Shown piece by piece: positions 1 to 8,028 of a stretch of 18,277 nt of DNA. Origin of the DNA: Pirellulales bacterium (GTDB taxonomy: Bacteria > Planctomycetota > Planctomycetia > Pirellulales > JAICIG01); NCBI GenBank assembly GCA_025924495.1, contig JAICIG010000126.1:1-18277 (forward strand). Reading direction: 5' to 3'. The position numbers and the translations under genes are program-made. Under the pieces are notes generated by a model. It was not told the DNA's origin. It was given only the letters and a program-made list of their open reading frames with translations, and made no database searches. Within the stretch, counting starts at the first letter, position 1. Every line of letters begins with the position of its first letter.

Positions 1-1847
1 CAGGCCGAAACATGGCTGAAACGTACGTCGTCGCGCGACGCCTCTCCTGCGGGCGTTTGATGCTCTTCGCGGAAGTGCCCGCCGCACGATTCATCGCGAT
101 CCAGGGCGTCGAAGCACATCAGTTCGGCGAACTCCAGAAAATCGGCCACTCGGCCGGCATGTTCCAGCGTTTGATTCAGCTCGGCGTCGGCGCCTACCGT
201 TTTGAGATTGGCCCAGAATTCGTCGCGCAGCTCGGGAATTCGTTGCAGCGCCCGCTCGAGCCCCGCAGCGTTTCGCGACATGCCACAGTGGTTCCACAGC
301 AGCTCGCCCAATTCACGGTGGAACGAGTCGGCCGTGCGTGAGCCGCCGATTGACAGCAGCTTGTGGAGACGGCCTGTCGCTTCCTGCTTGGCTTGCTGGA
401 AGGCGGCATGGTCGGTTGAGAGGCGGTCGGCGGGCGAGACGCGGGCCAGATAATCGCCCAGCGTGTAAGGCAAAACGAAATAGCCGTCGGCCAGACCTTG
501 CATTAGGGCGCTGGCGCCGAGGCGATTCGCTCCCTGATCGGCGAAGTTGGCCTCGCCGATCACGAACAGCCCTTCGACGTTGCTCATCAGGTTGTAGTCG
601 ACCCACAGGCCGCCCATCGTGTAATGGATGGCCGGGTAAACGCGCATGGGCTGTCGATAGGGATCCTCCGCGGTGATGCGCTGGTACATCTCGAACAGAT
701 TGCCGTAGCGCTCGCGGATGACGTCTTCCCCGAGCCGCTCGATCGCTTCGGCAAAGTCAAGATAGACGCCGCGGCCGCCGGGGCCGACGCCGCGTTCTTC
801 ATCGCAGACTTCCTTGGCGTTGCGCGACGCGACGTCGCGCGGCACAAGATTGCCGAAGCTGGGATACTTCCGCTCGAGGTAATAGTCACGTTCGGCTTCG
901 GGAATCTCGCTTGGATGACGTGCATCTCCCGCGCGCTTCGGAACCCAAATCCGTCCGTCGTTGCGGAGCGATTCGCTCATCAAGGTCAGTTTGCTTTGAT
1001 GCTCGCCCGAGGCCGGAATGCAGGTGGGATGGATCTGCGTAAAACAAGGATTGGCGAACAGTGCGCCGCGCCGATGAGCGCGCCAAATGGCCGTCACATT
1101 GCTGGCCTTGGCATTGGTCGACAGGTAGAACGCATTGCCGTAGCCGCCTGTGGCCAGCACCACGGCATCGGCGGAATGCGGTTCGATGGCGCCGGTGACC
1201 AGGTTGCGCGTGACGATACCGCAGGCCCGACCGTCGGCCACCGCCAGATCGAGCATCTCATGCCGCGGGTGCATCGTCGCTTGCCGCAACGCGATCTGTC
1301 TGGCCAGCGCCGAGTAACAGCCAAGCAAAAGCTGCTGCCCCGTCTGGCCCCGCGCATAAAAGGTGCGCGACACCTGCGCCCCGCCGAACGAGCGATTGGC
1401 CAGATAGCCGCTGTACTCGCGTGCAAAAGGCACGCCGAGCGCCGCACATTGATCGATGATCGCCATGCTCAGCTCGGCCAGGCGATAAACGTTGGCCTCT
1501 CGGCTGCGGAAATCGCCCCCTTTCACGGTGTCGTAAAACAGGCGATAGACGCTGTCGCCATCCCCCTGATAATTCTTGGCCGCGTTGATGCCGCCTTGAG
1601 CGGCGATGGAATGCGCGCGCCGCGGGCTGTCGTGGAAACAAAAGCAGTTAACCTCGTAGCCGAGTTGGGCCAGCGTCGCCGCCGCCGAAGCCCCCGCCAA
1701 TCCCGTCCCGACCACGATGACTTTGTACTTGCGCTTGTTCGCCGGATTGACCAGTTTCATCTCGAAACGATGTTTCGCCCATTTCTGGTCCAGCGGACCG
1801 CCCGGTATTTTGGCGTCGAGTTGCACGCGCGGCGACCCCTGCGTCAC
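1..1847 (-). CDS. sdhA: Succinate dehydrogenase flavoprotein subunit (SdhA), 3' end cut by window edge
   Basis: This subunit oxidises succinate to fumarate on a covalently bound FAD and passes electrons to the iron-sulfur subunit SdhB, on the cytoplasmic face of the membrane (TCA cycle and respiration). About 615 codons are visible. They show an N-terminal Rossmann segment [19 protein letters not shown] (about residues 42-60), the FAD-attachment histidine in [15 protein letters not shown] (His79), an [13 protein letters not shown] segment and the substrate-site motif [10 protein letters not shown] further on. The family usually runs to about 640 residues, so only a short C-terminus is missing. 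The chosen start is a GTG at 1847 whose bases overlap the sdhC stop as GTGA, suggesting translational coupling. An internal ATG about 29 codons later precedes the Rossmann fold and could be an alternative start. The long N-terminus fits the b558-associated SdhA type rather than the E. coli type. The gene for SdhB is expected just beyond the left edge. Identification is very secure. Confidence 0.95.
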   Translation of the reverse strand, partial: MTQGSPRVQLDAKIPGGPLDQKWAKHRFEMKLVNPANKRKYKVIVVGTGLAGASAAATLAQLGYEVNCFCFHDSPRRAHSIAAQGGINAAKNYQGDGDSVYRLFYDTVKGGDFRSREANVYRLAELSMAIIDQCAALGVPFAREYSGYLANRSFGGAQVSRTFYARGQTGQQLLLGCYSALARQIALRQATMHPRHEMLDLAVADGRACGIVTRNLVTGAIEPHSADAVVLATGGYGNAFYLSTNAKASNVTAIWRAHRRGALFANPCFTQIHPTCIPASGEHQSKLTLMSESLRNDGRIWVPKRAGDARHPSEIPEAERDYYLERKYPSFGNLVPRDVASRNAKEVCDEERGVGPGGRGVYLDFAEAIERLGEDVIRERYGNLFEMYQRITAEDPYRQPMRVYPAIHYTMGGLWVDYNLMSNVEGLFVIGEANFADQGANRLGASALMQGLADGYFVLPYTLGDYLARVSPADRLSTDHAAFQQAKQEATGRLHKLLSIGGSRTADSFHRELGELLWNHCGMSRNAAGLERALQRIPELRDEFWANLKTVGADAELNQTLEHAGRVADFLEFAELMCFDALDRDESCGGHFREEHQTPAGEASRDDVRFSHVSA

Positions 1848-2530
1848 GAGACCAAGCCGGCCAGCACCGCCAGCGGAATGGAGATATACCCGGCCGTAAT
1901 CGCCCAGGCGACCATCGGCGCCATGCCGCGCCGCAATCGCCTGTAGCGCGGGTTGCTGATGCCCAGCGTGTGGAGCATGCTCCACACGCCATGGTGCAAG
2001 TGCAGTCCCAAAAGCAGCATAGCGGCAATATATATCGCCGAGATCGTCGGCGACTGGAAGGCCAGCACGACGTTGCGGTAGACATCGACGCGGCTGTAGC
2101 CAGGACCGGTCGCCAGGAACGTGAACATCAGCAAGTGATAAACCGCGTAGAGCAAAATCAATGGACCGCTGATAGCCATGGTGCGCGCGGCATAGTTCGT
2201 TTCGACATCTCGCTTGACGGCGTAGGGCACAGGCCGAGCGCGACGGTTGGCCAATACCAACTGCGCCGCCGCGATGATGTGGACGACTAGCGCGATCAGC
2301 AGGCCGATGCGAGCCAGCCACAGCGCCTCAGGCATTCGCTGGAGCAGCGCGGCATAGTCATTGAGCTTCTCGGGCCCCAGGAAGATCTGCAAGTTGCCTG
2401 CCAGATGGCCGAGTAGAAAGACGAATAAGACGACGCCGCTTATCGCCATCACCGCCTTCTTGCCGACCGTGGTGCGGTAAAACGAGGCAATTCGCCCCGC
2501 GGGACGAGAATTCGGCGGCGAATATTTCAT
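1844..2530 (-). CDS. sdhC: Succinate dehydrogenase cytochrome b558 membrane subunit (SdhC)
   Basis: This is the membrane anchor of succinate:quinone oxidoreductase, which binds heme and the quinone site. The 228-residue protein has five hydrophobic segments (about 27-50, 70-95, 118-142, 162-185 and 205-227). Histidines suitable for two b hemes lie near His42 (GHLAGN), His84 (VVHIIAAA), His132 (VYHLLMF) and His177-180 ([11 protein letters not shown]). The 42-84 interval equals that of the diheme Bacillus subtilis SdhC (residues 28 and 70, from memory), which supports the single-polypeptide b558 family rather than the two-protein SdhC/SdhD type. The ATG at 2530 is chosen because the protein then begins just before the first helix. 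The frame stays open upstream to 2707 but that part overlaps the preceding gene and is not membrane-like. No clear Shine-Dalgarno sequence is seen, so translation may depend on the gene 19 bases upstream. The stop overlaps the sdhA start. Confidence 0.93.
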   Translation of the reverse strand: MKYSPPNSRPAGRIASFYRTTVGKKAVMAISGVVLFVFLLGHLAGNLQIFLGPEKLNDYAALLQRMPEALWLARIGLLIALVVHIIAAAQLVLANRRARPVPYAVKRDVETNYAARTMAISGPLILLYAVYHLLMFTFLATGPGYSRVDVYRNVVLAFQSPTISAIYIAAMLLLGLHLHHGVWSMLHTLGISNPRYRRLRRGMAPMVAWAITAGYISIPLAVLAGLVS

Positions 2531-2549
2531 CTCAGTCCGTCGAGTCCGG

Positions 2550-2789
2550 TCAAAGCATGTTCGGCGAAGGGTTATGATCGACCGCGGCCGAATCTTGGCT
2601 GGCGGGCGGTTCTGTGCCATAACTCCAGCCTTGATAGCCAGCCAGCGAACTGCCTTGCTCGAACTTCGAGACCCCTTCATGCTCCGACAAGGTGGCCCAA
2701 CGCACATAGGCCAGCAACTGTTGCTCGCCGTCGAAGGTTGCTACCAGCCTACGCGGCGCGTCACGCTTCGAGCCGTAAAGATAATACAT
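2550..2789 (-). CDS. Small conserved-looking protein leading the sdh operon
   Basis: A 79-residue protein of unknown function. It begins MYYLYGSKRDAPRRLVATFD, continues with EQQLLAYVRWATL and KFEQGSSLAGYQGWSYG, and ends in NPSPNML after a polar stretch. It has no signal peptide or membrane helix and looks like a small soluble domain. From memory, similar short proteins (YGS...ATF...YVRWATL...FEQGS) occur in planctomycetes, but no named family can be assigned. The frame is open to 2849. The ATG at 2789 is preferred because a strong Shine-Dalgarno sequence (GGAGG) lies 8 bases before it, and a candidate extended -10 promoter lies about 44 bases upstream. Only 19 bases separate its stop from the sdhC start, so it is probably the first gene of the succinate dehydrogenase operon. 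Whether it acts on that enzyme is inference from position alone. Confidence 0.75.
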   Translation of the reverse strand: MYYLYGSKRDAPRRLVATFDGEQQLLAYVRWATLSEHEGVSKFEQGSSLAGYQGWSYGTEPPASQDSAAVDHNPSPNML

Positions 2790-2794
2790 GACTG

Positions 2795-2802
2795 TTTCCT
2801 CC
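2795..2802 (-). promoter_or_regulatory. Ribosome binding site deciding the start of the sdh-leader gene
   Basis: On the minus strand this reads GGAGGAAA, with GGAGG ending 8 bases before the ATG at 2789. It favours that start over the upstream in-frame start at 2849. Confidence 0.65.
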
Positions 2803-2832
2803 GAGCGGCGACGATCAGTCGCAGCGCTCGTG

Positions 2833-2841
2833 ATTGTAGCA
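2833..2841 (-). promoter_or_regulatory. Candidate extended -10 promoter of the sdh operon
   Basis: The minus strand reads TGCTACAAT: a TGn extension followed by TACAAT, five of six matches to TATAAT. No good -35 hexamer lies 16-18 bases upstream, which is normal for extended -10 promoters. It lies 43 bases before the ATG at 2789, in the gap between the DUF488 gene and the small leader gene. This is a pattern match only. Confidence 0.4.
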
Positions 2842-2888
2842 AATTGCATCCGCCATTTTTCCCTTTAAGCAGCGGGCCGCCTTAGCAG

Positions 2889-3320
2889 CTAATGGCGCAC
2901 CACTTTACGCCGCGAGACTTTACTCGAAGCTGCTTTATTCGAAGCTGCTTTACGGCGTGCGGGCCTGCTGCGAGGTCGGCGCTGCTCGAGGAACTGCTTC
3001 AACGCCAAAGCGCCGCTGTGCTGTTCGTCATGCGCGGCGTACACGAGCGTCGTTTTTCCGCTGCGCTGCTGCTCGCGTAAGGCGTCGACGGCCTCGCGAT
3101 TCGACTTCAGTTCCTGCCAGTACCGCCTGCGGAACTCCTCCCAACGCTCAGGATCGTGGCCGTACCACTTGCGCAACTCGGCGCTGGGCGCCACGTCCTT
3201 CAGCCAAAGATCGATCGCGGCCCGCTCCTTGCTCACGCCTCGCGGCCAGAGACGTTCCACAAGAATCCGGCAACCGTCGTCGCTCGAGGCTGGCTCATAG
3301 GCTCGTTTAAGCTCGAACAC
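2889..3320 (-). CDS. DUF488 / YeaO-like protein
   Basis: A 143-residue protein matching the DUF488 (YeaO-like) family of small soluble proteins, whose biochemical role is not established. The characteristic core is visible: a start like MFELKRAYEP, then RILVERLWPRGVSKE, DLWLKDVAPSAELRKWYGHD, a WEEFRRRYWQEL segment and TTLVYAAHDEQHSGALAL. After about residue 115 the protein continues into a lysine/arginine/serine/alanine-rich tail of nearly 30 residues, not expected from the core family. Part of the tail is encoded by a 15-base tandem duplication. The GTG at 3320 is chosen as start: AGGAG lies 7 bases upstream and the family motif begins there. The frame extends to a TTG at 3338, but that would place the ribosome binding site inside the gene. 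It lies upstream of the sdh operon on the same strand with a 99-base gap, so it is probably a separate unit. Confidence 0.85.
   Translation of the reverse strand: MFELKRAYEPASSDDGCRILVERLWPRGVSKERAAIDLWLKDVAPSAELRKWYGHDPERWEEFRRRYWQELKSNREAVDALREQQRSGKTTLVYAAHDEQHSGALALKQFLEQRRPRSRPARRKAASNKAASSKVSRRKVVRH
2924..2952. repeat. Two 14-base tandem copies (15-base period) in the DUF488 tail
   Basis: TCGAAGCTGCTTTA occurs at 2924-2937 and again at 2939-2952. Read on the minus strand the copies encode two successive KAAS-type units in the basic tail of the DUF488 protein, consistent with local slippage duplication of a low-complexity region. Confidence 0.8.
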
Positions 3321-3327
3321 AGTTCTG

Positions 3328-3335
3328 CTCCTTCC
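3328..3335 (-). promoter_or_regulatory. Ribosome binding site deciding the GTG start of the DUF488 gene
   Basis: The minus strand reads GGAAGGAG, with AGGAG ending 7 bases before the GTG at 3320. It favours this start over the TTG at 3338, which lies upstream of the site. Confidence 0.6.
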
Positions 3336-3449
3336 CAAGCAAATGCCCCTGGAACGTCTTCACAACTAGCAGCACAGCCAGCAGTCGACGTGCCCGCGAA
3401 AACAAATCCCGTCCCATGATCTTGGAATTCCGACTGGTCCCGCATCCTT

Positions 3450-3471
3450 CGGCGGGACGGCAATCCCGCCG
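3450..3471. repeat. 8-base-pair inverted repeat
   Basis: CGGCGGGA at 3450-3457 pairs perfectly with TCCCGCCG at 3464-3471 across a 6-base loop. There is no T-run on either side, so a normal intrinsic terminator is unlikely. It could be an operator or an RNA hairpin in the DUF488 leader. Confidence 0.5.
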
Positions 3472-3546
3472 CAGACTGCCAAACGGTGCTGCTAGTTCTA
3501 AACGTCGCGTTTTTGGCCGCTGTGGACAAAACGTGGTCACAAATGG

Positions 3547-3571
3547 GAGCTGTGCGAACAACTGACAGCTC
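3547..3571. repeat. 7-base-pair inverted repeat
   Basis: GAGCTGT at 3547-3553 pairs with ACAGCTC at 3565-3571 across an 11-base spacer. Two half-sites with centres 18 bases apart would suit a dimeric regulator, but chance cannot be excluded. Confidence 0.4.
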
Positions 3572-3702
3572 TGGCAGGGCGCGCCATTTTGCACATGCAT
3601 GAGCATCTTCGCTCCCCAGCAATGGAGGCGAGCAGCGCCTAGCGCCGTATCGGCCGGCAGACGGTTCAGTAAGTGGGTCTATTCTCTCACCCGCCGCGCT
3701 GC

Positions 3703-3730
3703 TTGCCTCGCGGCTGCATGGCGATACAAT
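3703..3730 (+). promoter_or_regulatory. Candidate promoter of the bestrophin-like gene
   Basis: TTGCCT (3703-3708, four of six matches to TTGACA) and TACAAT (3725-3730, five of six matches to TATAAT) are separated by 16 bases. The start codon lies about 83 bases beyond the -10, giving a leader of roughly 75 bases. Pattern match only. Confidence 0.35.
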
Positions 3731-3813
3731 CCGCGAGCCTTCCGTCGAGAAGCAGCGCATCCGAATGACGCTCAACGAACATCCTTCGCCTCCATCAAGC
3801 TGACCCTGAAACT

Positions 3814-4707
3814 ATGCACCGCTACGATCCCCACGATTGGTACAGCCACTTGTTCGATGTCCGGGGCTCGATGCTTCGCGAGATCGCAGGCCGCGTTCTG
3901 GCATTCGGCGCATGGACTGTCGCCGTGGTGGCAGCGCATCAATTCGCCGTGAGGCGCGAGACGTCGCTGTCGATTCCGGAAACGGCCCACTCGCTGATCG
4001 GCGTGGCGCTTGGCCTGCTGCTGGTCTTGCGCACCAACTCTTCCTACGACCGGTTCTGGGAAGGACGCAAACTGTGGGGCGCGATCGTCAATGACAGCCG
4101 CAATGTGGCCCGGCTGAGCAGTATCTACTTCGCGGCGGCGCCGGAACTGGCCCGCTCGCTGTTGTTGTGGACGGTGACGTTCGCCTACGCCACGATGCAT
4201 CGCCTGCGCGGAGTGGCCGAACTCGGCCCTGTCGCCGACGAGTTGCCGGCCGACGAAGTGCGCGCCGTACAAGCTGGCGGGCGCCTGCCGCTGGCGGTCT
4301 CACAGCGCATAACCGGCCTGATCGCCGACGGGCGCCAGCGCGGCTTGATTTCCGATATTCAACAAGCCACCCTCGAGAACAACATGCGGTCCCTGATCGA
4401 TTCGCTCGGCGGCTGCGAGCGAATTCATAATACCCCTATGCCGTTCGCCTACGTCGTGCATTTGCGGCGTGCACTGATCTTGTACTGCTTGACCTTGCCG
4501 TTTGCCCTGGCCGCACGATACGGCTGGGGAACCGTGCCGGCGGTGCTCCTGATCTCCTACATCTTGTTCGGCGTCGAGGAGATCGGAGTCGAGATTGAAG
4601 ATCCGTTCGGGCGTCACGAGAACGACCTGCCGCTGGAACAGATCTGCGCTACGATCGAAGCCGATTTGCGCGAGATCATCGCCACGCTTTCTACGGAAAA
4701 GACATAG
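3814..4707 (+). CDS. Bestrophin-like (UPF0187) chloride channel family protein
   Basis: A 297-residue membrane protein of the bestrophin / YneE (UPF0187) family. The family forms pentameric ion channels; bacterial members have been reported as anion- or cation-selective, so the ion cannot be told here. Family landmarks are RTNSSYDRFWEGRKLWG (about 73-89) after the first hydrophobic region (about 25-72), an NDSRNVAR segment, IHNTPMPFAYVVHLRR in the second half followed by a helix pair, and the C-terminal GVEEIGVEIEDPFG with NDLPLEQICATIEADL. Length is normal for bacterial members. The ATG at 3814 is chosen because the family-typical DWYSHLFDVRGSM follows closely; the ribosome binding site is weak. 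The gene stands alone on the plus strand and converges with the PPC gene downstream. The family call is strong, ion selectivity unknown. Confidence 0.87.
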   Translation: MHRYDPHDWYSHLFDVRGSMLREIAGRVLAFGAWTVAVVAAHQFAVRRETSLSIPETAHSLIGVALGLLLVLRTNSSYDRFWEGRKLWGAIVNDSRNVARLSSIYFAAAPELARSLLLWTVTFAYATMHRLRGVAELGPVADELPADEVRAVQAGGRLPLAVSQRITGLIADGRQRGLISDIQQATLENNMRSLIDSLGGCERIHNTPMPFAYVVHLRRALILYCLTLPFALAARYGWGTVPAVLLISYILFGVEEIGVEIEDPFGRHENDLPLEQICATIEADLREIIATLSTEKT

Positions 4708-4709
4708 CT

Positions 4710-4725
4710 GACTTCGCGCGAAGTC
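4710..4725 (+). terminator. Perfect 16-base palindrome after the bestrophin stop, possible terminator
   Basis: GACTTCGCGCGAAGTC starts 3 bases after the TAG stop at 4705-4707 and can fold as a 6-base-pair stem with a GCGC loop. The downstream sequence has only a short T stretch, so termination is weakly supported. It lies in the 80-base gap between two converging genes. Confidence 0.35.
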
Positions 4726-4787
4726 TTGCCGCCAACATTCATTGTGAGCGGATCCCGAGACAACGTGCTGTGCGGCCGGGGCTTCGC

Positions 4788-6395
4788 TTATTTGGCGACA
4801 GTGATCGTCAGCCAGACGTCTTTCGTGCCCTCAGAGCGATTAGTCAGCGCCGCTGCGGCGGCATGCTTGATCGGGCCCGCCGATTCGCCGAGGACGCGGA
4901 TCGGCCCCGAGAACGGCTCTGTTCCTGCAGTGACGATTAACTTGACCGACTTAGCCGAGTCGCCTGTGGCGAGTGATTTTGCTGGCGCCCCCGTTGTGCC
5001 CTGCGGGAGCCCTTCGAGTTGAAAGGTAATTTCACCGGCAAAATTCTGTTGTCGCTCGATCTTGATCGGAATCTCGAGCGGCTTCCCCGCGGCGATCGTG
5101 AAGGCGTGGTTATCAACGGTCAAACGAAAATCGGACGTCGCCGCACCAGCGCGCAAGCGATAGACAAAGCGCAGCCCGAAGTGTTGATACAGGTCCGAGA
5201 CGACGATCCGGTACTCGCCGTCGGCGGGAATGGCATAGGTCAGCTCGGCATCGGCCTTGTTGCCGGCGTCATCGGCTCGCGCCACCGGCGCGCCGCCCGT
5301 GGCATTGAACAATTCCAACACGGCGTCGAGCGGATAACCGAGCGCACGGCTCTCGACCTGAAATTTCAGCGTCTCGCCCTTCTTGGCGGTAAAGCGATAA
5401 GCGTCGCGGTCGCGCCGTTCGCCAATCCGTCCGGTGATGGTGGCCGGCAATGACACGATTTGCGACTGCTGGAGCGAATTGGGTTCGACTTCGACCAGCG
5501 AGGGATGCGGCTCGACGGGCAACGACAGCGATTCGGCCAGCGACGGCTCGAACACGTCGACGAAATCGGCTCCGGCGGCAGGCTTTACTTGTAGTATTTT
5601 CGCCGCCTCGGGCAGGTTCCAGCCCACGAGTTCGACGGCAGTCGTCGCGTCTTTCGCAACGGCCAAGGGAAAGGCGGCGTCAAGAAAGCCGCTGGCGACG
5701 ATCGAGAGACGATAAACGTACGATTCGGCTCCCGCCAGCGAGATGGAGGTATCCGGCGCGGCAGGAAAACCGAACACGCGCACCAGGTAATTGCCGGTTG
5801 CCGGCGCGACAAAGGCCAACAGCGGATCGATCTCGCGTTCGTCGTCGTTCTGCGCCAACACGGCGCCCTGCGGCGAAACGATCTGCAATACAGCGTCCAC
5901 CGGCGAGCCAAGTGTGCGATGTGCTTCAATCGCGGCGACGAGCGTCTGGCCCTGCGTCAGGCCGACGGCGAACACATCGACGTCGCCGCGCTTTTGCAAC
6001 TGTCCATTGACCGTGACCGAAACGCCCGATAGCGTCTGGGCCTTTTGCGGCGAGTCATTCGGCTCTTGCTCGTTAAGTTCCGGCAGCGTGCCAACCAGAA
6101 ACGGCTGCGGCGGCGCCGCGCCTTCGGCATCATAGAACCGCAGCCAGTACAGTCCCGGCGCGGCATCGGCTGCGATGACCGCCGAAAACTTGCCTTTGTC
6201 CTTCGCGGCCGAAACGGTCACACCCGGCCGGCTGACCCAACCTTGAGCCGGCCAATTGGCGAAGTTACCGGCTGCCGTGATTTCGACCGTTTGCCCTCGC
6301 TGTCCGCCAGCAGGGAACAGATAGTTGACGGTTGGCGGCGCGGCTTGAGCAACTGCCGACGCGGCAAGGAACACGAGAAAAGAAAGCAAACGCAT
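4788..6395 (-). CDS. Secreted protein with two pre-peptidase C-terminal (PPC) domains
   Basis: A 535-residue exported protein. A Sec signal peptide covers about residues 1-18 (MRLLSFLVFLAASAVAQA), followed by an Ig/IPT-like domain (about 20-105, with YLFPAGGQRGQTVEI). Two PPC-type beta domains follow: about 108-232, opening with NEQEPNDSPQKAQ and containing GDVDVFAV; and about 302-414, opening with VEVEPNS and containing RDRDAYRFTAKKGE. The C-terminal part (about 420-535) is another beta-rich segment. PPC domains normally accompany secreted proteases, but no protease domain is present here. In planctomycetes such proteins often sit beside DUF1501 and DUF1549 genes and their role is unknown; binding of a surface partner or polysaccharide is inference. 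It lies 90 bases downstream of the DUF1501 gene on the same strand, so co-transcription is likely. No clear Shine-Dalgarno sequence precedes the ATG. Confidence 0.87.
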   Translation of the reverse strand: MRLLSFLVFLAASAVAQAAPPTVNYLFPAGGQRGQTVEITAAGNFANWPAQGWVSRPGVTVSAAKDKGKFSAVIAADAAPGLYWLRFYDAEGAAPPQPFLVGTLPELNEQEPNDSPQKAQTLSGVSVTVNGQLQKRGDVDVFAVGLTQGQTLVAAIEAHRTLGSPVDAVLQIVSPQGAVLAQNDDEREIDPLLAFVAPATGNYLVRVFGFPAAPDTSISLAGAESYVYRLSIVASGFLDAAFPLAVAKDATTAVELVGWNLPEAAKILQVKPAAGADFVDVFEPSLAESLSLPVEPHPSLVEVEPNSLQQSQIVSLPATITGRIGERRDRDAYRFTAKKGETLKFQVESRALGYPLDAVLELFNATGGAPVARADDAGNKADAELTYAIPADGEYRIVVSDLYQHFGLRFVYRLRAGAATSDFRLTVDNHAFTIAAGKPLEIPIKIERQQNFAGEITFQLEGLPQGTTGAPAKSLATGDSAKSVKLIVTAGTEPFSGPIRVLGESAGPIKHAAAAALTNRSEGTKDVWLTITVAK

Positions 6396-6425
6396 AGTTT
6401 CAACGGCGCCGGGCGTCAGGAAAGC

Positions 6426-6440
6426 GGCGACATCGTCGCC
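6426..6440. repeat. Short inverted repeat between DUF1501 and PPC genes
   Basis: GGCGAC (6426-6431) and GTCGCC (6435-6440) flank a 3-base loop. It lies in the 90-base gap between two same-strand genes and could form a small intercistronic hairpin. There is no T-run, so full termination is unlikely. Confidence 0.35.
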
Positions 6441-6485
6441 TTCGTCTCCACTCTAACCTGTTCCCTGCCGCCTGTCCCCTCTCCG

Positions 6486-7829
6486 CTAGCCCATCAGTTC
6501 CGTAATCGGCGTGGCATCGCTGACCAGATGGACCGGACGACCTTGCGCCGTGTGATAGATCTTGCCGGGATCAATGCCCAACTTGCGATAGATGGTAGAG
6601 ACGAAGTTCTCGGGCGACAGCACGCGTTCGGCCGCCGCGTAGCCATTGCGGTCGGTGGCGCCGATGACCTGACCGCCTGGCGTGCCGCAACCAGCGAACA
6701 AAATCGACATGGCGCTCGACCAGTGATCGCGGCCCGGCTTGCTCTGCCCGGACAAAGTGGAAATCTTCGGCGTGCGGCCGAATTCGCCCAGGGCTACGAC
6801 CATGGTCGTGTCGAGCGTGCCGCGGGCTTCGAGATCTTCGATCAGCGTGGCGATGGTGTTTTCGAACGCAGGCATCCGCTTGGCGATGCCGCCGAAGATG
6901 TCCGAGTGGTGGTCCCAGCCGCCCTCGTAGAGCGTGACGAACGGCACGCTGGCTTCCACCAGGCGCCGGGCCAGCAAAGCCCGCTGGCCGAAGCCGTTGC
7001 GGCCATAGGCCTCGCGAGTCTTCTCAGGCTCGCTGTGAATGTTGAAGGCGCGCTGCGCCTCGACGCTGGTCACCAGGTTGTAGCCCTGGCGGTAGTAGTC
7101 GTCGACCGTGTTGACCGGGTCGCCCGCGGCCTTGTCCGCGATGCGCTGCATGCGGTCGACTGCGGAACGCAGCTCGCGGCGACCGAGGAAGCGTCCGTCG
7201 GCTAGCCCTTGCGGCAAGGCCACATCGCGCACGCGGAAGTTCGGATTGTTCGGATCGTCGGCGACGACGAACGGGGCGTACTTTGCGCCGAGAAAATTCG
7301 GCCCGCCCGAACGCGAGATGCTCGGCATGGAAAAGTAGGCCGGCAGCCCGCTCGGGGCGCCGCACTCGTAAGCCGCCACCGAACCGAGACTGGGATGAAA
7401 GCTGACGAATGCTCCGCAGCCGACCGGCATCCGCGGCGGGGCGCCGGTCATCATGTAGTGGTTGCCCGCGCCGTGGTTCGCCTGGTTGTGGCAGACCGAC
7501 CGCAGCACCGCGAACTTATCGGAGATCGCCGCCAGCCGCGTCATGTACTGCGAGAATTGCACGCCGGGAATCTTGGTATCGATCGCTTCGAAGTCGCCGC
7601 GAATCTCGAGCGGCGCCTGTGGCTTGGGGTCAAAGGTCTCGAAGTGGGACGGCCCGCCGTCCATCCAGATCAAAATGCAGCTCGTCGGCTTGCGCGGCGC
7701 GGAGTTCGACTCGCCGGCTTCGGCTCGCAGCCGCAGCAGGTTGGTCAGCCCGCCGCAGCCGAGCATGCCCAGGCCGAGTTGCAACGCATCGCGACGCGAG
7801 AAACCTTCGCAGTTCTTATGAGTGCTCAT
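6486..7829 (-). CDS. DUF1501 family exported protein (alkaline phosphatase-like fold)
   Basis: A 447-residue DUF1501 protein, a family very abundant in planctomycetes and related to the alkaline phosphatase/sulfatase superfamily. The N-terminus FSRRDALQLGLGMLGCGGLT is a twin-arginine-type signal, so export of a folded protein, perhaps metal-loaded, is predicted. Motifs that may bind metal are WMDGGPSHFETFDPKP (about 55-70), NHGAGNHYMMTG (about 118-129), GGWDHHSDIF (about 303-312) and ALGEFGRTPKI with GRDHW (about 346-370). The positions resemble the Asp/His ligand clusters of the superfamily. The reaction is unknown; phosphate- or sulfate-ester hydrolysis is an extrapolation from the fold. 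It lies upstream of the PPC gene on the same strand. The ATG at 7829 directly precedes the Tat motif; there is only a weak ribosome binding site. Family assignment is secure. Confidence 0.95.
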   Translation of the reverse strand: MSTHKNCEGFSRRDALQLGLGMLGCGGLTNLLRLRAEAGESNSAPRKPTSCILIWMDGGPSHFETFDPKPQAPLEIRGDFEAIDTKIPGVQFSQYMTRLAAISDKFAVLRSVCHNQANHGAGNHYMMTGAPPRMPVGCGAFVSFHPSLGSVAAYECGAPSGLPAYFSMPSISRSGGPNFLGAKYAPFVVADDPNNPNFRVRDVALPQGLADGRFLGRRELRSAVDRMQRIADKAAGDPVNTVDDYYRQGYNLVTSVEAQRAFNIHSEPEKTREAYGRNGFGQRALLARRLVEASVPFVTLYEGGWDHHSDIFGGIAKRMPAFENTIATLIEDLEARGTLDTTMVVALGEFGRTPKISTLSGQSKPGRDHWSSAMSILFAGCGTPGGQVIGATDRNGYAAAERVLSPENFVSTIYRKLGIDPGKIYHTAQGRPVHLVSDATPITELMG

Positions 7830-8028
7830 CCGCGGATCGCTTCAAGCAAGGAGTGATTCGTGGCGGGTCAAATCAGGCAGGAACGCTTGCCCCTAGTATA
7901 CCAAGACATGCAAGCGCGTCTTGATGGGAAAAGTCGGCTTTTTGCGGACGGCTATTTCGGAAGAGTGCAGGATATGAGCGAGATCTCAAAACGAGCTCCG
8001 TGGCTGCAGCTTTCTTTACGTGCCAATT

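Larger units (their letters stand above)
3321..3813. other. Gene-poor region between DUF488 and bestrophin genes
   Basis: About 490 bases separate the divergently transcribed DUF488 and bestrophin-like genes. Open frames here (for example on the minus strand up to 3775) lack recognisable family motifs and resemble random GC-rich translations. The region holds two inverted repeats (3450-3471 and 3547-3571) and one candidate promoter toward the plus strand, listed separately. No RNA gene was recognised. Confidence 0.6.

Noticed and set aside
624..1946. Plus-strand open frame of 440 codons opposite sdhA
   Set aside because: It is antisense to the secure sdhA gene, has no family motif, and its composition is that of a GC-rich shadow frame.
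3233..3775. Minus-strand open frame of 180 codons overlapping the DUF488 gene
   Set aside because: It overlaps the well-supported DUF488 start, shows no motif, signal or membrane segment, and has no ribosome binding site of note.
6045..7205. Plus-strand open frame of 386 codons opposite the PPC and DUF1501 genes
   Set aside because: It is antisense to two genes with clear domains, and its translation is arginine/alanine/glycine-rich without recognisable structure.
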